Below are positions 22,482 through 31,163 of a stretch of 35,040 nt of DNA, piece by piece (positions within the stretch are counted from its first letter, which is position 1; each line of letters begins with the position of its first letter). The stretch is from the IMG/VR virus record IMGVR_UViG_3300002835_000583, positions 1 to 35,040 of that record. One strand, 5' to 3'. The translations under genes and the position numbers were made by a program. The DNA is from a virus. The notes beneath the pieces were generated by a model. That model saw only the letters and a program-made list of their open reading frames with translations, had not been told where the DNA came from and ran no database searches.

Positions 22482-24293
22482 TTAATCGTTTAAAATATCT
22501 TTTAATTTATTCTCCATTTCATAAATATTCCTTTGTGCCTTTTCCATATTAAATAAATCTTCTAATTTATCTCCACCGCCTAAAGATGAGATAAGTTTAG
22601 CTTTTTTACCTTCACTTAAAGGTTCCTCACCACCACCTGATGGCGGTCCTGATGGTGCAGGTGGTGCACCCATTGCTCCGCCCAATTCAGGCGCTTCACC
22701 ACCACCTTCAGCGGCGGTAGCCGCCTCTGCTGCTTGCCTTTCATCTTCTGAGATACCGTACTTAGCATCAACCTCATCAAATATTCCAGAACGTTTAATT
22801 ACGGTCTGTGTGTTTGTTAATTCAAAGCCCATCGCTCTTTCAAGACGTTGTTGTTGTAAATCAAGAAGAACTTCATTGTCACTAAATCCAAGAATATTTT
22901 TCTTAGCCCATGTATGTGAAACTGGTAAAATACCAACTTGAGATTGATCAGATGTCGCATCTTTGTAAAGTGTGACTTTTTCTTTCCATTGTTCAATACG
23001 TAATAAATCTGATTGTGCAGATGGATTTGATAAACCTAATGTAAAGTTATTTAATTCATCTTCTAAACCTAACATGTATAGATGAATTAACGCAACCTTG
23101 TTTAATTCTTGAATTAATGATTTTTGAATTCTATTAATAGTTCTTGCAAAACGAATATCCATTAATGCAAGATTCTTACCATCACCAACAACTTCTTCAA
23201 AACCTAAAAACGCTTTAGGTATTCTAAGAGCCGCTAATAATTTCTTTTGAATATATTCAATATCCGCTATCTCACCTAAATTCTGTGCTCCAGGTAGTGT
23301 ATCAATTGGGTTTGGTGCTGCTGGGTCACGTACTGGTATGAAATAATCTTGGTCAACAGCCATTTGATTATATCTCATATCCACTTGACCGTTTCTAGCA
23401 TCTACTGATTGGTCTCTCTTGAATTTATTTGCAACACGTTGTACGTATGGTTCAATATCTTTGTCATCCATATTACCAACGAACACTTTGAATACCCTTC
23501 TTTCAGGGGCTCTAGATGTTCTATAAATTAACATAGCATCTTCAGCAAGTAATAATTGTTTCCAGATTCTTCTAATCTTATCCAACATAGATGTCCCATA
23601 AGGTAGTTTTCTATCATCACCTAAAATTCTAAAGTGAGCAATTTCCCATGCTTGGAATTCCATGTCACGATTTTTCCATCTAAACATTAATTCTTTAGTC
23701 GGTAATTTGCTATCTCTTTGTGATGGTGTTAAACCTAAAGAACCTTCAACTCTTTCTATTTCAATATTTGGTAATTGTTGACAACCGATAATTCCTTTTT
23801 CTGGGTCAACTTTTAAATAAACAAAATCATCACCGTACTTACACATACCTCTAGCCCACATTTGTAAATTTGTGTTGATATCTAATTTGTTTTCAAACAA
23901 ATCAATTAAAATGTTCTTAACTCTTTTTGATTCTGAATAAACGTTTAAAATAAATCCTTTTTCAGACATTGTAGTTGATTCCTCAGCATAAATGTCTAAT
24001 GCTGCTGATACCTCTGGTGTAAATTCCATTGATTCAAAATCATAATATGCGGCTATTCTATTTGGCTCATAATAAACCGATTGATTGTACATTGAATTAT
24101 CAACCTTAGCCCATTTATCAAAAAGATATTGGCTTTGTTGTAGTTTCAATCTTTCACGCTCATATTCCATCGGGTCACTAGTCGTAAGGAGTTCTTCCTT
24201 AGAAAAATTAAACGATGGCGGTTGTGGTGTTTGTCCCTGATAGCCAAAGATTTTGGTTAATCTTTGAAATATTGTTAAATTTTGGTCTGCCAT
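22482..24293 (-). CDS. Portal protein, T4 gp20-like
   Basis: 603 residues. Recognisable gp20 blocks: YYEPNRIAAYYDFESMEFTPEVSAALDIYAEES (~74-106), AHFRILGDDRKLPYGTSMLDKIRRIWKQLLLAEDAMLIYR, S-R-A-P-E-R-R-V-F-K-V-F-V-G-N, and RIPKAFLGFEE (the crown/wing core of gp20). A Gly/Pro/Ala-rich linker near residues 530-555 precedes a helical C-terminus. Forms the dodecameric ring at the head vertex through which the terminase packages DNA. It lies next to the terminase, without the sheath and tube genes that separate them in T4. A TATTTATA box ends 5 bases before the ATG. Confidence 0.92.
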   Translation of the reverse strand: MADQNLTIFQRLTKIFGYQGQTPQPPSFNFSKEELLTTSDPMEYERERLKLQQSQYLFDKWAKVDNSMYNQSVYYEPNRIAAYYDFESMEFTPEVSAALDIYAEESTTMSEKGFILNVYSESKRVKNILIDLFENKLDINTNLQMWARGMCKYGDDFVYLKVDPEKGIIGCQQLPNIEIERVEGSLGLTPSQRDSKLPTKELMFRWKNRDMEFQAWEIAHFRILGDDRKLPYGTSMLDKIRRIWKQLLLAEDAMLIYRTSRAPERRVFKVFVGNMDDKDIEPYVQRVANKFKRDQSVDARNGQVDMRYNQMAVDQDYFIPVRDPAAPNPIDTLPGAQNLGEIADIEYIQKKLLAALRIPKAFLGFEEVVGDGKNLALMDIRFARTINRIQKSLIQELNKVALIHLYMLGLEDELNNFTLGLSNPSAQSDLLRIEQWKEKVTLYKDATSDQSQVGILPVSHTWAKKNILGFSDNEVLLDLQQQRLERAMGFELTNTQTVIKRSGIFDEVDAKYGISEDERQAAEAATAAEGGGEAPELGGAMGAPPAPSGPPSGGGEEPLSEGKKAKLISSLGGGDKLEDLFNMEKAQRNIYEMENKLKDILND

Positions 24294-24298
24294 ATCTA

Positions 24299-24306
24299 TA
24301 TAAATA
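24299..24306 (-). promoter_or_regulatory. TATTTATA box, candidate late promoter (portal)
   Basis: Minus-strand TATTTATA ends 5 bases before the portal ATG, in the 48-base gap after the terminase. Confidence 0.5.
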
Positions 24307-24341
24307 CTTTTTCTTTCTTAATGTACACAAAAACCGACAGA

Positions 24342-26120
24342 TTATAAATGCTTTTTATTAGCCCCAAATAACCAGCCATATTCTTGGTATTGTTGTTTTG
24401 CAGGTTGTGATTGTGTATTATTATATTGTGAACCATCCATTTGCATTGAACCGATTGCATCTAGGGATGTTCCATATGAATAAAAATTCTTACCAGTTTC
24501 ATATGTTCTTTCCGCAATCATCCAAGAATCAACCATAGCTTTTGATTGCTGTTCATTTCGTTTAAGTTGTGTGAAACATATATCCCCAGCATATAATGCG
24601 ATACTCATGCTCATAATAGCATCATCGTGAGCGCCCTTCATGTGGTCTGGTCTACCATTAATATACACAAAGGTGTTTAATTCGTTTAATAATCTATTTG
24701 ACCTGATAGCAAAACCTTTCCTTAATTGCTCCTCAAATGCGGCTACAATCTGGGTTCTTTTATTATTGAAGTTTATTCCCGGTATTTTTTCCATGGCTTT
24801 TTTATTATATTCCCATGGATTCATTGTGTTAACTCCGTCAATGAATAAACTCTTATAATTTAATTCCTGTAATTTTCTTGATGTAGCCACGCCCATACCA
24901 CCAGTAATATCGACAACTATAAACGCTTCGTATAATATACCCCATTTATATGCAACTGCCGCTAAATCATCTGGTGGCATTTTACCAACATATTCAGCAA
25001 CTTGTTCCCTTTCATCAAAGTCAATAATGCTAATAGCTGAATAGTCATCACTATCACCTCTACTAACGTCCACGCCCATAATATATCTATGACCTTGTAC
25101 TGGTTCATTCCATATCCAAAAAGTACCTTGCATGTATTTTTCTTTAGGTACTTTAATCATATTTTTTGCAATATTCTCTTGAACATCTCCCGAAATAACA
25201 CCATCTCCTGAACCTAAGAAGTCACATTCTAATTCCTGCGCAATCTTACGTCTATCATATTTAAATTTCTTAGACATAGATTCAAACCAAGATGAAAATG
25301 GTTTATATCCTTGTTCAACGAGTTCTTGATATTTTTCAATATCAAAGTCATGTAAAACAACTTCATCGTCGTTATATTGCTCCCTATTTAACATGTAATG
25401 GCATATATCAGGACATTTTACCCAACATAGGTCTCTAGTGTAACGCGGGTCTTTAAACCATCTTAAATCCGTTATATGGAAATCATTAATTCCACGTAAT
25501 GCTTGGTCATAAACACCATAATAGATGGGGTCATAACCATTTGGTGTGGAGATAAGAATAATCTTACCACCTGTTGATAGGGACGCCATAGATGCCGCCC
25601 AAAAATCGTCACCTGCTTCAATATATGCTGCCTCATCAAATACAAGTATGGTTGGGGTATATCCACGTAACGCATCCGCAGATGTAGCTACCGCCTTAAC
25701 CTCACAACCATTGTTTAATCTAAATCTACTTTCTGAGTTCTTATCGGGTGAAAATCCCACATTTATCCAATCCGGCCATTGCTCAATAAAGTGTCTAACT
25801 TTATTAGCCATTTCTACCGCGGTGTCTCTTTTGTTCGCAATAAGAAGAACTCTTTCAGGTTCACTTTCTTTTGCTGTCTGTAATTTTTTTGAAATCCACG
25901 CAGCGGTTACTGTTGTAACACCCGCCTGTCTATACTTTCTTGTAATGTTTTCGTTGTATGTTTCGTAATCCTGTATTAATTGAATTTGGTCAGGAAATAA
26001 TTCTAGAGGAACATATTTCTTTTGCGTATTATCATAAGTTGTTAAGTATGTTTTTAAAGCATACGGAGCATCTTTAATAATTTTAGCATATTCTTTTAAT
26101 TGTTCTAATTTATTATTCAT
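24342..26120 (-). CDS. Terminase large subunit, T4 gp17-like
   Basis: 592 residues. ATPase: Walker A variant K-Y-R-Q-A-G-V-T-T (62-70), Walker B ILVFDEA (158-164), coupling motif ILISTPNG (188-195). Nuclease (RNase H-like) domain: MGVDVSRGDSDDYS for the first Asp, VVDITGGMG for the second, and D-D-A-I-M-S-M for the third, all present. Packages and cuts DNA at the portal. It stands behind a strong terminator with a TATTTATA box ending 3 bases before its ATG, so it is probably transcribed from its own late promoter. Followed by the portal gene. Confidence 0.95.
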   Translation of the reverse strand: MNNKLEQLKEYAKIIKDAPYALKTYLTTYDNTQKKYVPLELFPDQIQLIQDYETYNENITRKYRQAGVTTVTAAWISKKLQTAKESEPERVLLIANKRDTAVEMANKVRHFIEQWPDWINVGFSPDKNSESRFRLNNGCEVKAVATSADALRGYTPTILVFDEAAYIEAGDDFWAASMASLSTGGKIILISTPNGYDPIYYGVYDQALRGINDFHITDLRWFKDPRYTRDLCWVKCPDICHYMLNREQYNDDEVVLHDFDIEKYQELVEQGYKPFSSWFESMSKKFKYDRRKIAQELECDFLGSGDGVISGDVQENIAKNMIKVPKEKYMQGTFWIWNEPVQGHRYIMGVDVSRGDSDDYSAISIIDFDEREQVAEYVGKMPPDDLAAVAYKWGILYEAFIVVDITGGMGVATSRKLQELNYKSLFIDGVNTMNPWEYNKKAMEKIPGINFNNKRTQIVAAFEEQLRKGFAIRSNRLLNELNTFVYINGRPDHMKGAHDDAIMSMSIALYAGDICFTQLKRNEQQSKAMVDSWMIAERTYETGKNFYSYGTSLDAIGSMQMDGSQYNNTQSQPAKQQYQEYGWLFGANKKHL

Positions 26121-26123
26121 ATG

Positions 26124-26131
26124 TATAAATA
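26124..26131 (-). promoter_or_regulatory. TATTTATA box, candidate late promoter (terminase)
   Basis: Minus-strand TATTTATA ends 3 bases before the terminase ATG and begins only 1 base after the T-run of the preceding terminator. Nothing else in the gap looks like a promoter. Confidence 0.6.
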
Positions 26132-26132
26132 C

Positions 26133-26158
26133 AAAAAAAGGTGGATAACCACCTTTTT
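26133..26158 (-). terminator. Strong Rho-independent terminator before terminase
   Basis: A 10-bp perfect stem, AAAAAGGTGG / CCACCTTTTT, with a 4-base loop, followed on the minus strand by seven Ts. It ends the transcript from the 437-aa gene. The plus strand also shows a T-rich end, so it could work in both directions. Confidence 0.92.
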
Positions 26159-26165
26159 ATTATTT

Positions 26166-27479
26166 TTAGTCATCACTTCTAGTGATCCCTATGGACCCTA
26201 ACCAGTCATCTAAATCGTCATCATCTATACCTTCAGATGTGTCACTTAAATCCTCGTCAAAAGCGGACATAGCTTCTTCGTAATCGTAGTCATTAACCAT
26301 TTGATTAATACCATCCATTAATTGACTCATTAACCTTTTACCATTTTCACTTCCAGAAATAACCTCTTTCATAAAAATTAAAAATTCTCTAGCTGGTTTT
26401 TTAACAATATGTTGAAATAAAACTAATTGTAACCCAACTTTATCTTCATCTGTTAAAACATCTTCAGGGAATTGCGAACGCATAATGTCCCATATTGCTG
26501 GTCCTAATCTTAAATCCCAAATTTCTTTATCCACAGTGTCTTCTAAATCACGTACCTTTTCAGCAGCATCTGCATCTTCAGGTTGACCATAAAGACCTGC
26601 AACAACTTCCATTGTACCTTTCACCAATTCGTGAACTAATATTGGAAAATTTATTGCTCTAGCGGTAACCTTTGGTGGGTTTGAATTTAAATCAACAGAT
26701 TCTTTACCACCCGCTTGTGGTTCACCATCACTACCGCCTGTAAGCATTTGTAAGGTATTATTTGACATCTGCCAATACATTGTGTCAGCAGTTGACATAA
26801 CAATCCCGTATAACGATAATAAACGGTCTGATCCAGTTATTTCTCTAATTCTTTCCTCAACCAAATGATACATGTAATGACCTCTTTCAGAAGCACCTTG
26901 CATCATTGCGTTGATTAATCTTCTTTTCGCTCTTTCTAAATTTAAATGTGATAATTCATCAAATAATTCAGTTTCAATTTCAACTTCTTCAATGTTTGGT
27001 TCATTGCTTGGTGTCTTTTTAAAACCCTCAGGGTCAACACCACTCATTCCAGATGTTATTTTAGCGTCATATTCAATATCACCTTCAATAACGCCTAATT
27101 GACCCATTGCTAGTTCTACCGCCAATCTTTCTAATTCTGGTTTATGTGTACTCTCAATTTGTGCTATTTGCGCTTGAGTTTGTGTCATCAAACCCATAAT
27201 TCGATGAAGATTACGTTCACCCGTTCCAGCATTAATCCCCGCATATCTACTAAGATTTGCGACTATTTGTTTATATCTAGCAGATGCTAACATCTCCTCA
27301 AAATTCGAGTTTGGTGCTTCAACATCTTTAGGTAAAGGGACTTTCTTAAGATTTGTTTCACGATTAGCTAGGTCACGAGTAACGTCGTCGGCCGGTCTAT
27401 CGTCTGTGTCAAATGTCATTGGCATTTCAGTAAGATTTTCTTTTAATGCCAATAGTAATGATTTTTTAGTTAGTTTCAT
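26166..27479 (-). CDS. Conserved-looking virion protein, 437 aa, function unknown
   Basis: Not assigned to a named family. N-terminus MKLTKKSLLLALKENLTE (LTE then M at 16-19) resembles the capsid-targeting-like starts elsewhere in this window. Residues ~60-135 are helical (YKQIVANLSRYAGINAGTGERNLHRIMGLM...). The middle contains LERAKRRLINAMMQGASERGHYMYHLVEERI, and NFPILVHELVKGTMEVVAGLYGQP (~285-310) is a conserved-looking hydrophobic helix. The C-terminus is very acidic (DEDLSDTSEGIDDDDLDDWLG). Directly upstream of the terminase on the same strand and followed by a strong terminator; likely a head or neck component. Confidence 0.7.
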   Translation of the reverse strand: MKLTKKSLLLALKENLTEMPMTFDTDDRPADDVTRDLANRETNLKKVPLPKDVEAPNSNFEEMLASARYKQIVANLSRYAGINAGTGERNLHRIMGLMTQTQAQIAQIESTHKPELERLAVELAMGQLGVIEGDIEYDAKITSGMSGVDPEGFKKTPSNEPNIEEVEIETELFDELSHLNLERAKRRLINAMMQGASERGHYMYHLVEERIREITGSDRLLSLYGIVMSTADTMYWQMSNNTLQMLTGGSDGEPQAGGKESVDLNSNPPKVTARAINFPILVHELVKGTMEVVAGLYGQPEDADAAEKVRDLEDTVDKEIWDLRLGPAIWDIMRSQFPEDVLTDEDKVGLQLVLFQHIVKKPAREFLIFMKEVISGSENGKRLMSQLMDGINQMVNDYDYEEAMSAFDEDLSDTSEGIDDDDLDDWLGSIGITRSDD

Positions 27480-27487
27480 ATGTTTAA

Positions 27488-28183
27488 TTACTCCGCAGCC
27501 ATTTTAAATTTGTTTCCAGTTATTGCGTCATAAGTCATAAATTCTGGTATTCCATTGTGTCCCTTTTTTGCTTTGTTAGGCATTGGAACAACTTTACCAG
27601 TTTCTGCTTTTGGATTTGGATTCACCTTAGGATTTTCATTTGGATTTCTAAAAGGTGTTCTTCTAGGATCATCTCTTCTTTTAGGTGGTTCTTTTGTTCC
27701 AGGGTCCTTTACCGGTGCTTCTCTTGGCGCTGGCTTTGTTGCAGGTGCATTACCTGATTCGTTAATTTTTTTAGTTATTGTTTCTATCATATCACCTTTA
27801 GTTGTTAAAGGATGATATCCATTTTCAACTAAAGAATTAACCCACTCATTCATTTCAGATTTTTTATCGTCTTTTTTTGCCACTGGTTTTGCTAATTTTT
27901 TCATTTCAGCATCAATCTGGCTTTTAGTTGGCTCTTTACCTAATTCTTTTTGTAATCTTTTAACAGCTGCAAAATAATATGACCATGGAGCAGTTTCGTT
28001 AACTTCAATATCCATAGCTGGATTAGCATCAATAACAGATTTAATTTTTGGGTCTTTTAATTTTTCAGCGCTAACTGTTAATTTTTCTGATAACATTTTA
28101 AGTTTCTTGTCACTAAAACTAACTAATGTTTTCTCACTAAATCCTTCGTTAATAAGTTTTTCAACTAAATCTTTTCTATTCAT
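27488..28183 (-). CDS. Hypothetical protein with basic Pro-rich tail
   Basis: 231 residues. N-terminal 60 residues are helical and open with MNRKDLVEKLINEGF (I-N-E then G at 11-14, a possible prohead protease site). A second helical segment (SYYFAAVKRLQKELGKEPTKSQIDAEMKKLAKP) follows. Residues ~145-215 are disordered, basic and Pro/Asn/Arg-rich (PKRRDDPRRTPFRNPNENPKVNPNP). Basic disordered tails are typical of DNA-associated internal head proteins, but no function is established. It starts 1 base after the 133-aa gene stop and ends 8 bases before the 437-aa gene. Confidence 0.65.
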   Translation of the reverse strand: MNRKDLVEKLINEGFSEKTLVSFSDKKLKMLSEKLTVSAEKLKDPKIKSVIDANPAMDIEVNETAPWSYYFAAVKRLQKELGKEPTKSQIDAEMKKLAKPVAKKDDKKSEMNEWVNSLVENGYHPLTTKGDMIETITKKINESGNAPATKPAPREAPVKDPGTKEPPKRRDDPRRTPFRNPNENPKVNPNPKAETGKVVPMPNKAKKGHNGIPEFMTYDAITGNKFKMAAE

Positions 28184-28184
28184 T

Positions 28185-28586
28185 TTACTTTAATTTGTAT
28201 TTTATTTCTTCGTTTATCAACCTTAAACCCTTTGACGCTAGCTTATTAGTTACAGAATCAATTTGTTCACCAAAATGAAAAGAAACCCTAACAGGTCTTT
28301 CTTCCGATTCAAAATCAAATGATTCCCATCCTAAAGCAATAATTCCATCAACCGCGTCAATCACTCCAAAGTAATCAGAATTTTGAACTAAATCTAGTTT
28401 TAAATCTGAATTTTTTAATAAACCAACCAAATCGATTGATTCTACTTCTGGAGGTATTGCTCTACCTGCTGATGGAATTATGAACCACTCTTCAACTAAC
28501 ACACTTGGGTCTTCGCCAAAGATAAATTCATATTGTCTTTGCCCTTTGTAATCTTGACCTAGTTCATTAATATAGAGTAGATACAT
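28185..28586 (-). CDS. Hypothetical protein, 133 aa
   Basis: Small mixed alpha/beta protein (YLLYINELGQDYKGQRQYEFIFGED, then DAVDGIIALGWESFD and VRVSFHFGEQIDSV). Acidic, no recognised motif. It sits 3 bases after the 441-aa gene and 1 base before the 231-aa gene, so it is in a tight translational chain. Confidence 0.65.
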   Translation of the reverse strand: MYLLYINELGQDYKGQRQYEFIFGEDPSVLVEEWFIIPSAGRAIPPEVESIDLVGLLKNSDLKLDLVQNSDYFGVIDAVDGIIALGWESFDFESEERPVRVSFHFGEQIDSVTNKLASKGLRLINEEIKYKLK

Positions 28587-28589
28587 CGT

Positions 28590-29915
28590 TTATTCAAAGT
28601 ATTTGCTTAATGTCGTGTTGATCGCTTCATTTATGTCACCTAATTCTGGTGTAATATCTGTTTGATCATATTTTCTCAATGTTTTAATTTTCATTGGTTT
28701 ATAGTGATTAAAATATTTTTTATCACGTATATCTAATGATGTGTCGCCATGCTTTGCTGAAAAACTTTCATAATCATCAAAATCTTCTTCATCATAATCA
28801 TCCGAATTGAAATCATCTTCTTTATAATGTTTTGCTTTGTCATCTAACCAACCAATACCAGTTTTCATGCTTTTAGCTAATCTAGATGGTCTTTCAACTT
28901 GTTTTGACGCGTGGAAACCAGATCTTGAAGATTCTTCACCTGGCATTTCATTTGATGATTCTTCGTCGTCAAAGAAAAACATCTCATCAATTTCACTTTC
29001 TATAGCTTTTTCTGGTGTTTTTTTACCACCAATCTTAGTGTTAATTAACTCTTCCAATTTTTTCATTGTTTCAGCTAATTCATCAGTTGGTTCATCTTCA
29101 GCGCTTGGTTCCGCACCAGCATCTTCCCCACTTTCTGGTTCTTCTGGGGTATAAGCATCATCAAAACTTTCTTCTGGCTCAAATCTATCAATTATTGCTT
29201 CTTTATCTTCTTCAGATAATTTTTCAATATCAACAGCAGACAAAATCATATTAATAACGTATTTTACGTCATCACTCTCCATTTCATCTTCGATTTCTCT
29301 AATTGCTTGTCCAAGTTTACCACTTAATCTCTGTACTTCTTTCATGTGTTCAGGACCGCCGTCACCACCTTCTGGTGTATCTGTTGGTTCTTCACCACCC
29401 ATATCTTCTGGCGCTGCGTCCATATCTTCTGGCATTCCACCCATGTCCTCTGGCGCCCCACCCATATCTTCTGGCGCAGCAGATGGTGCAGGAGCAGGTG
29501 CTGGAGCCGGTGCAGATGATGCTGGTTCTGGGAATGTTGGAGCTGGTTTAGGTGCCTCAGTTTTTTGTGTATTTTGTTTTAATACATATTTTGTTGCTTC
29601 TTCTTGAATCTCTTGTGAACTTAATAATTCCAATCTTTTCAATGCTTCAGCATATGAATTAAATCTATTTTTATTCTTCATGAACATACCACCAATATAA
29701 TCAAGGGTAGATTCAGTTAGACCTTTCTTTACGTAGTAACCATCTCTTTCTTTGATGATACCGTAAACACCATTAGTGCTTTCCTTAACAAGTTCCGATT
29801 TAGTGGTTGACTTGGGGTTATTCTTGTTTTCGTGGTAATATGTAAGTTCAAGAATTCTTTTCATTTTGTCAGAACCTTGCAACTTTTCGCTACCTAGAGG
29901 TTTTATATCTCCCAT
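28590..29915 (-). CDS. Acidic virion-type protein with PEDM repeats
   Basis: 441 residues. The N-terminus (MGDIKPLGSEKLQGSDKMKRILELTYY) and a beta-rich segment NGVYGIIKERDGYYVKKGLTES precede a helix. A low-complexity linker (Pro/Ala then four [AM]-P-E-D-M units between plus-strand bases about 29390 and 29480) follows. After that a helix EVQRLSGKLGQAIREIEDEMES and a strongly acidic, Asp/Glu-rich second half with several aromatic stretches. The C-terminal segment TLRKYDQTDITPELGDINEAINTTLSKYF is folded-looking. I do not recognise a family. A TATTTATA box lies 34 bases upstream. Confidence 0.7.
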   Translation of the reverse strand: MGDIKPLGSEKLQGSDKMKRILELTYYHENKNNPKSTTKSELVKESTNGVYGIIKERDGYYVKKGLTESTLDYIGGMFMKNKNRFNSYAEALKRLELLSSQEIQEEATKYVLKQNTQKTEAPKPAPTFPEPASSAPAPAPAPAPSAAPEDMGGAPEDMGGMPEDMDAAPEDMGGEEPTDTPEGGDGGPEHMKEVQRLSGKLGQAIREIEDEMESDDVKYVINMILSAVDIEKLSEEDKEAIIDRFEPEESFDDAYTPEEPESGEDAGAEPSAEDEPTDELAETMKKLEELINTKIGGKKTPEKAIESEIDEMFFFDDEESSNEMPGEESSRSGFHASKQVERPSRLAKSMKTGIGWLDDKAKHYKEDDFNSDDYDEEDFDDYESFSAKHGDTSLDIRDKKYFNHYKPMKIKTLRKYDQTDITPELGDINEAINTTLSKYFE

Positions 29916-29949
29916 TTTTTATAAATTATATATAATCTTATTCTTATCC

Positions 29950-29957
29950 TATAAATA
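29950..29957 (-). promoter_or_regulatory. TATTTATA box, candidate late promoter
   Basis: Minus-strand TATTTATA ends 34 bases before the ATG of the 441-aa gene, in the 70-base gap after the nucleotidyltransferase gene. Confidence 0.45.
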
Positions 29958-29985
29958 CAAAAGAAATGGAAAAAAATTGAGGTTA

Positions 29986-30783
29986 TTAATACTCCACAGA
30001 TAATTTCTTATCTATAAGTTTCTTTTTAAGTCCCAATAGTTTTTCAATGTACCCATTTCTTCTTAATAATTTGAAAGTAAGGTTCTCGTATGAGTACTCA
30101 CCACCATCATCTAAGCCACTTTGTCTAAAACGTTTCAATTTTAATCTTAACTTCTCAACTTGGCTTTCAACGTCTTCGCCATTATTTGCATTTTCGACTA
30201 GTTTATCGATGGTACTTACAAAATATTCTGCTTTTTTTAGTATTTTATCTTCATCAATAGATTCTTTCCCATATTCTGGTTCGACAATCCATTTATTATT
30301 TAATATAGAATATACCCCAGAGGATACGTGCTCCTGATTAATTTCTTGAACATAGATTTCAACATCGTAACCTTTAATTTTAATATCGTGTCTGTTGTTC
30401 CAAACCCTTTCTTTAGCGTCAAAAAATTCTTTTACAATATCTTTTAATGAATCAGATGTTTTTTCAGCATCTTTACCCAATTCATCGAAATCAACTACAA
30501 TGTGTAAATCAATGTCAGAAAACTCTGACCAGTTATAATTTGCCAACGAGCCGGTCAAAACAACGTCATGAACAAAAAAATTAATCTTCACAAAATCTAA
30601 AAAGGCATCAGAAATTAACATTAGTTTTTCTCTAACACCTTTATTCATGGTATAACCATAATCATTTTTCTCAAAAATATCTGAAGATAGTTCAGTTTTC
30701 TTATGAAACGATTTTACAATCTTATCATCAAGTTCTGGGTCTGAAACCTCAATCAGTTCTTCAATTAATGTTTTCTTTCTCAT
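29986..30783 (-). CDS. Nucleotidyltransferase-fold (pol beta-like) protein
   Basis: 265 residues. The signature reads L-T-G-S-L-A-N-Y-N-W-S-E-F-S-D-I-D-L-H (Gly78/Ser79, Asp90, Asp92), and a third acidic strand Y-D-V-E-I-Y-V (139-145, Glu142) would complete the metal site. This is the G-S-x9-10-D-x-D pattern of pol beta-type nucleotidyltransferases. The C-terminal half is helical (KLRLKLKRFRQSGLDDGGEYSYENLTFKLLRRNGYIEKLL). Such domains transfer NMPs to nucleic acids, proteins or small molecules; the substrate cannot be read. The N-terminal 20 residues (MRKKTLIEELIEVSDPE) recall the targeting-like starts. Overlaps the KTSC gene by 4 bases. Confidence 0.8.
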   Translation of the reverse strand: MRKKTLIEELIEVSDPELDDKIVKSFHKKTELSSDIFEKNDYGYTMNKGVREKLMLISDAFLDFVKINFFVHDVVLTGSLANYNWSEFSDIDLHIVVDFDELGKDAEKTSDSLKDIVKEFFDAKERVWNNRHDIKIKGYDVEIYVQEINQEHVSSGVYSILNNKWIVEPEYGKESIDEDKILKKAEYFVSTIDKLVENANNGEDVESQVEKLRLKLKRFRQSGLDDGGEYSYENLTFKLLRRNGYIEKLLGLKKKLIDKKLSVEY

Positions 30784-31025
30784 TTAATTTTAGTATGTGA
30801 ATATTTCCCCTTAACATGCTGGTTAAGATACTTCCCCTGAGAATCTGACATACGAAATTTCGCAAACAATTCCCAAGGAACGCTTTGGTATTCATAAATA
30901 CCTCCATTATTAAAATTAACTATTAATACCTGACTTTCGGTATCATAACTTGCGGATTTTATATTTGTTGAATTAATGTCAACAGTGATGATTTTACCTT
31001 CAATTCTTTCTGAAATTATAGCCAT
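30780..31025 (-). CDS. KTSC-domain protein
   Basis: 81 residues. The pattern S-A-S-Y-D, then L-I-V-N-F-N-N-G-G-I-Y-E-Y-Q-S-V-P, then F-R-M-S-D-S-Q-G-K-Y-L-N matches the KTSC domain (named for the C-terminal domain of some lysyl-tRNA synthetases), which is often encoded alone in phages. Exact function unknown. First gene of the leftward unit; its leader is shared with the divergent ClpC-like gene. Confidence 0.8.
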   Translation of the reverse strand: MAIISERIEGKIITVDINSTNIKSASYDTESQVLIVNFNNGGIYEYQSVPWELFAKFRMSDSQGKYLNQHVKGKYSHTKIK

Positions 31026-31100
31026 AATGTTTTTTCCTATAATTTAAATATAAAAATCCATAAAACAAAATCCTAATCTAGGAAAATAGTCCCTTCTTGG

Positions 31101-31123
31101 TTAGACATTTTTTTAGACATTTT
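31101..31123. repeat. Tandem 11-bp direct repeat upstream of the ClpC-like gene
   Basis: TTAGACATTTT occurs twice with a 12-base offset, in the intergenic region between the divergent KTSC and ClpC-like genes. It could be an operator; alternatively it is the reflection of a 15-codon minus-strand reading frame (31073-31120). Confidence 0.45.
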
Positions 31124-31155
31124 GACGTTTATTTTTTTTTTACGATGAAATATGT

Positions 31156-31163
31156 TATGTTTG
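31156..31163 (+). promoter_or_regulatory. TAnnTTTG -7 box of the ClpC-like gene
   Basis: TATGTTTG matches the Bacteroidota -7 consensus and ends 19 bases before ATG 31183. A TTTG at 31121-31124 is too far (31 bases) for a normal -33 element. Confidence 0.45.

Noticed and set aside
27555-27815. Gly-rich hydrophobic plus-strand frame opposite the 231-aa gene
   Set aside because: Complement of Pro/Lys-rich codons; no promoter or start region, and the minus gene fits the operon.
29303-29607. Overlapping plus-strand frames opposite the PEDM repeats
   Set aside because: They arise from low-complexity Pro/Ala/Gly codons of the minus-strand gene.
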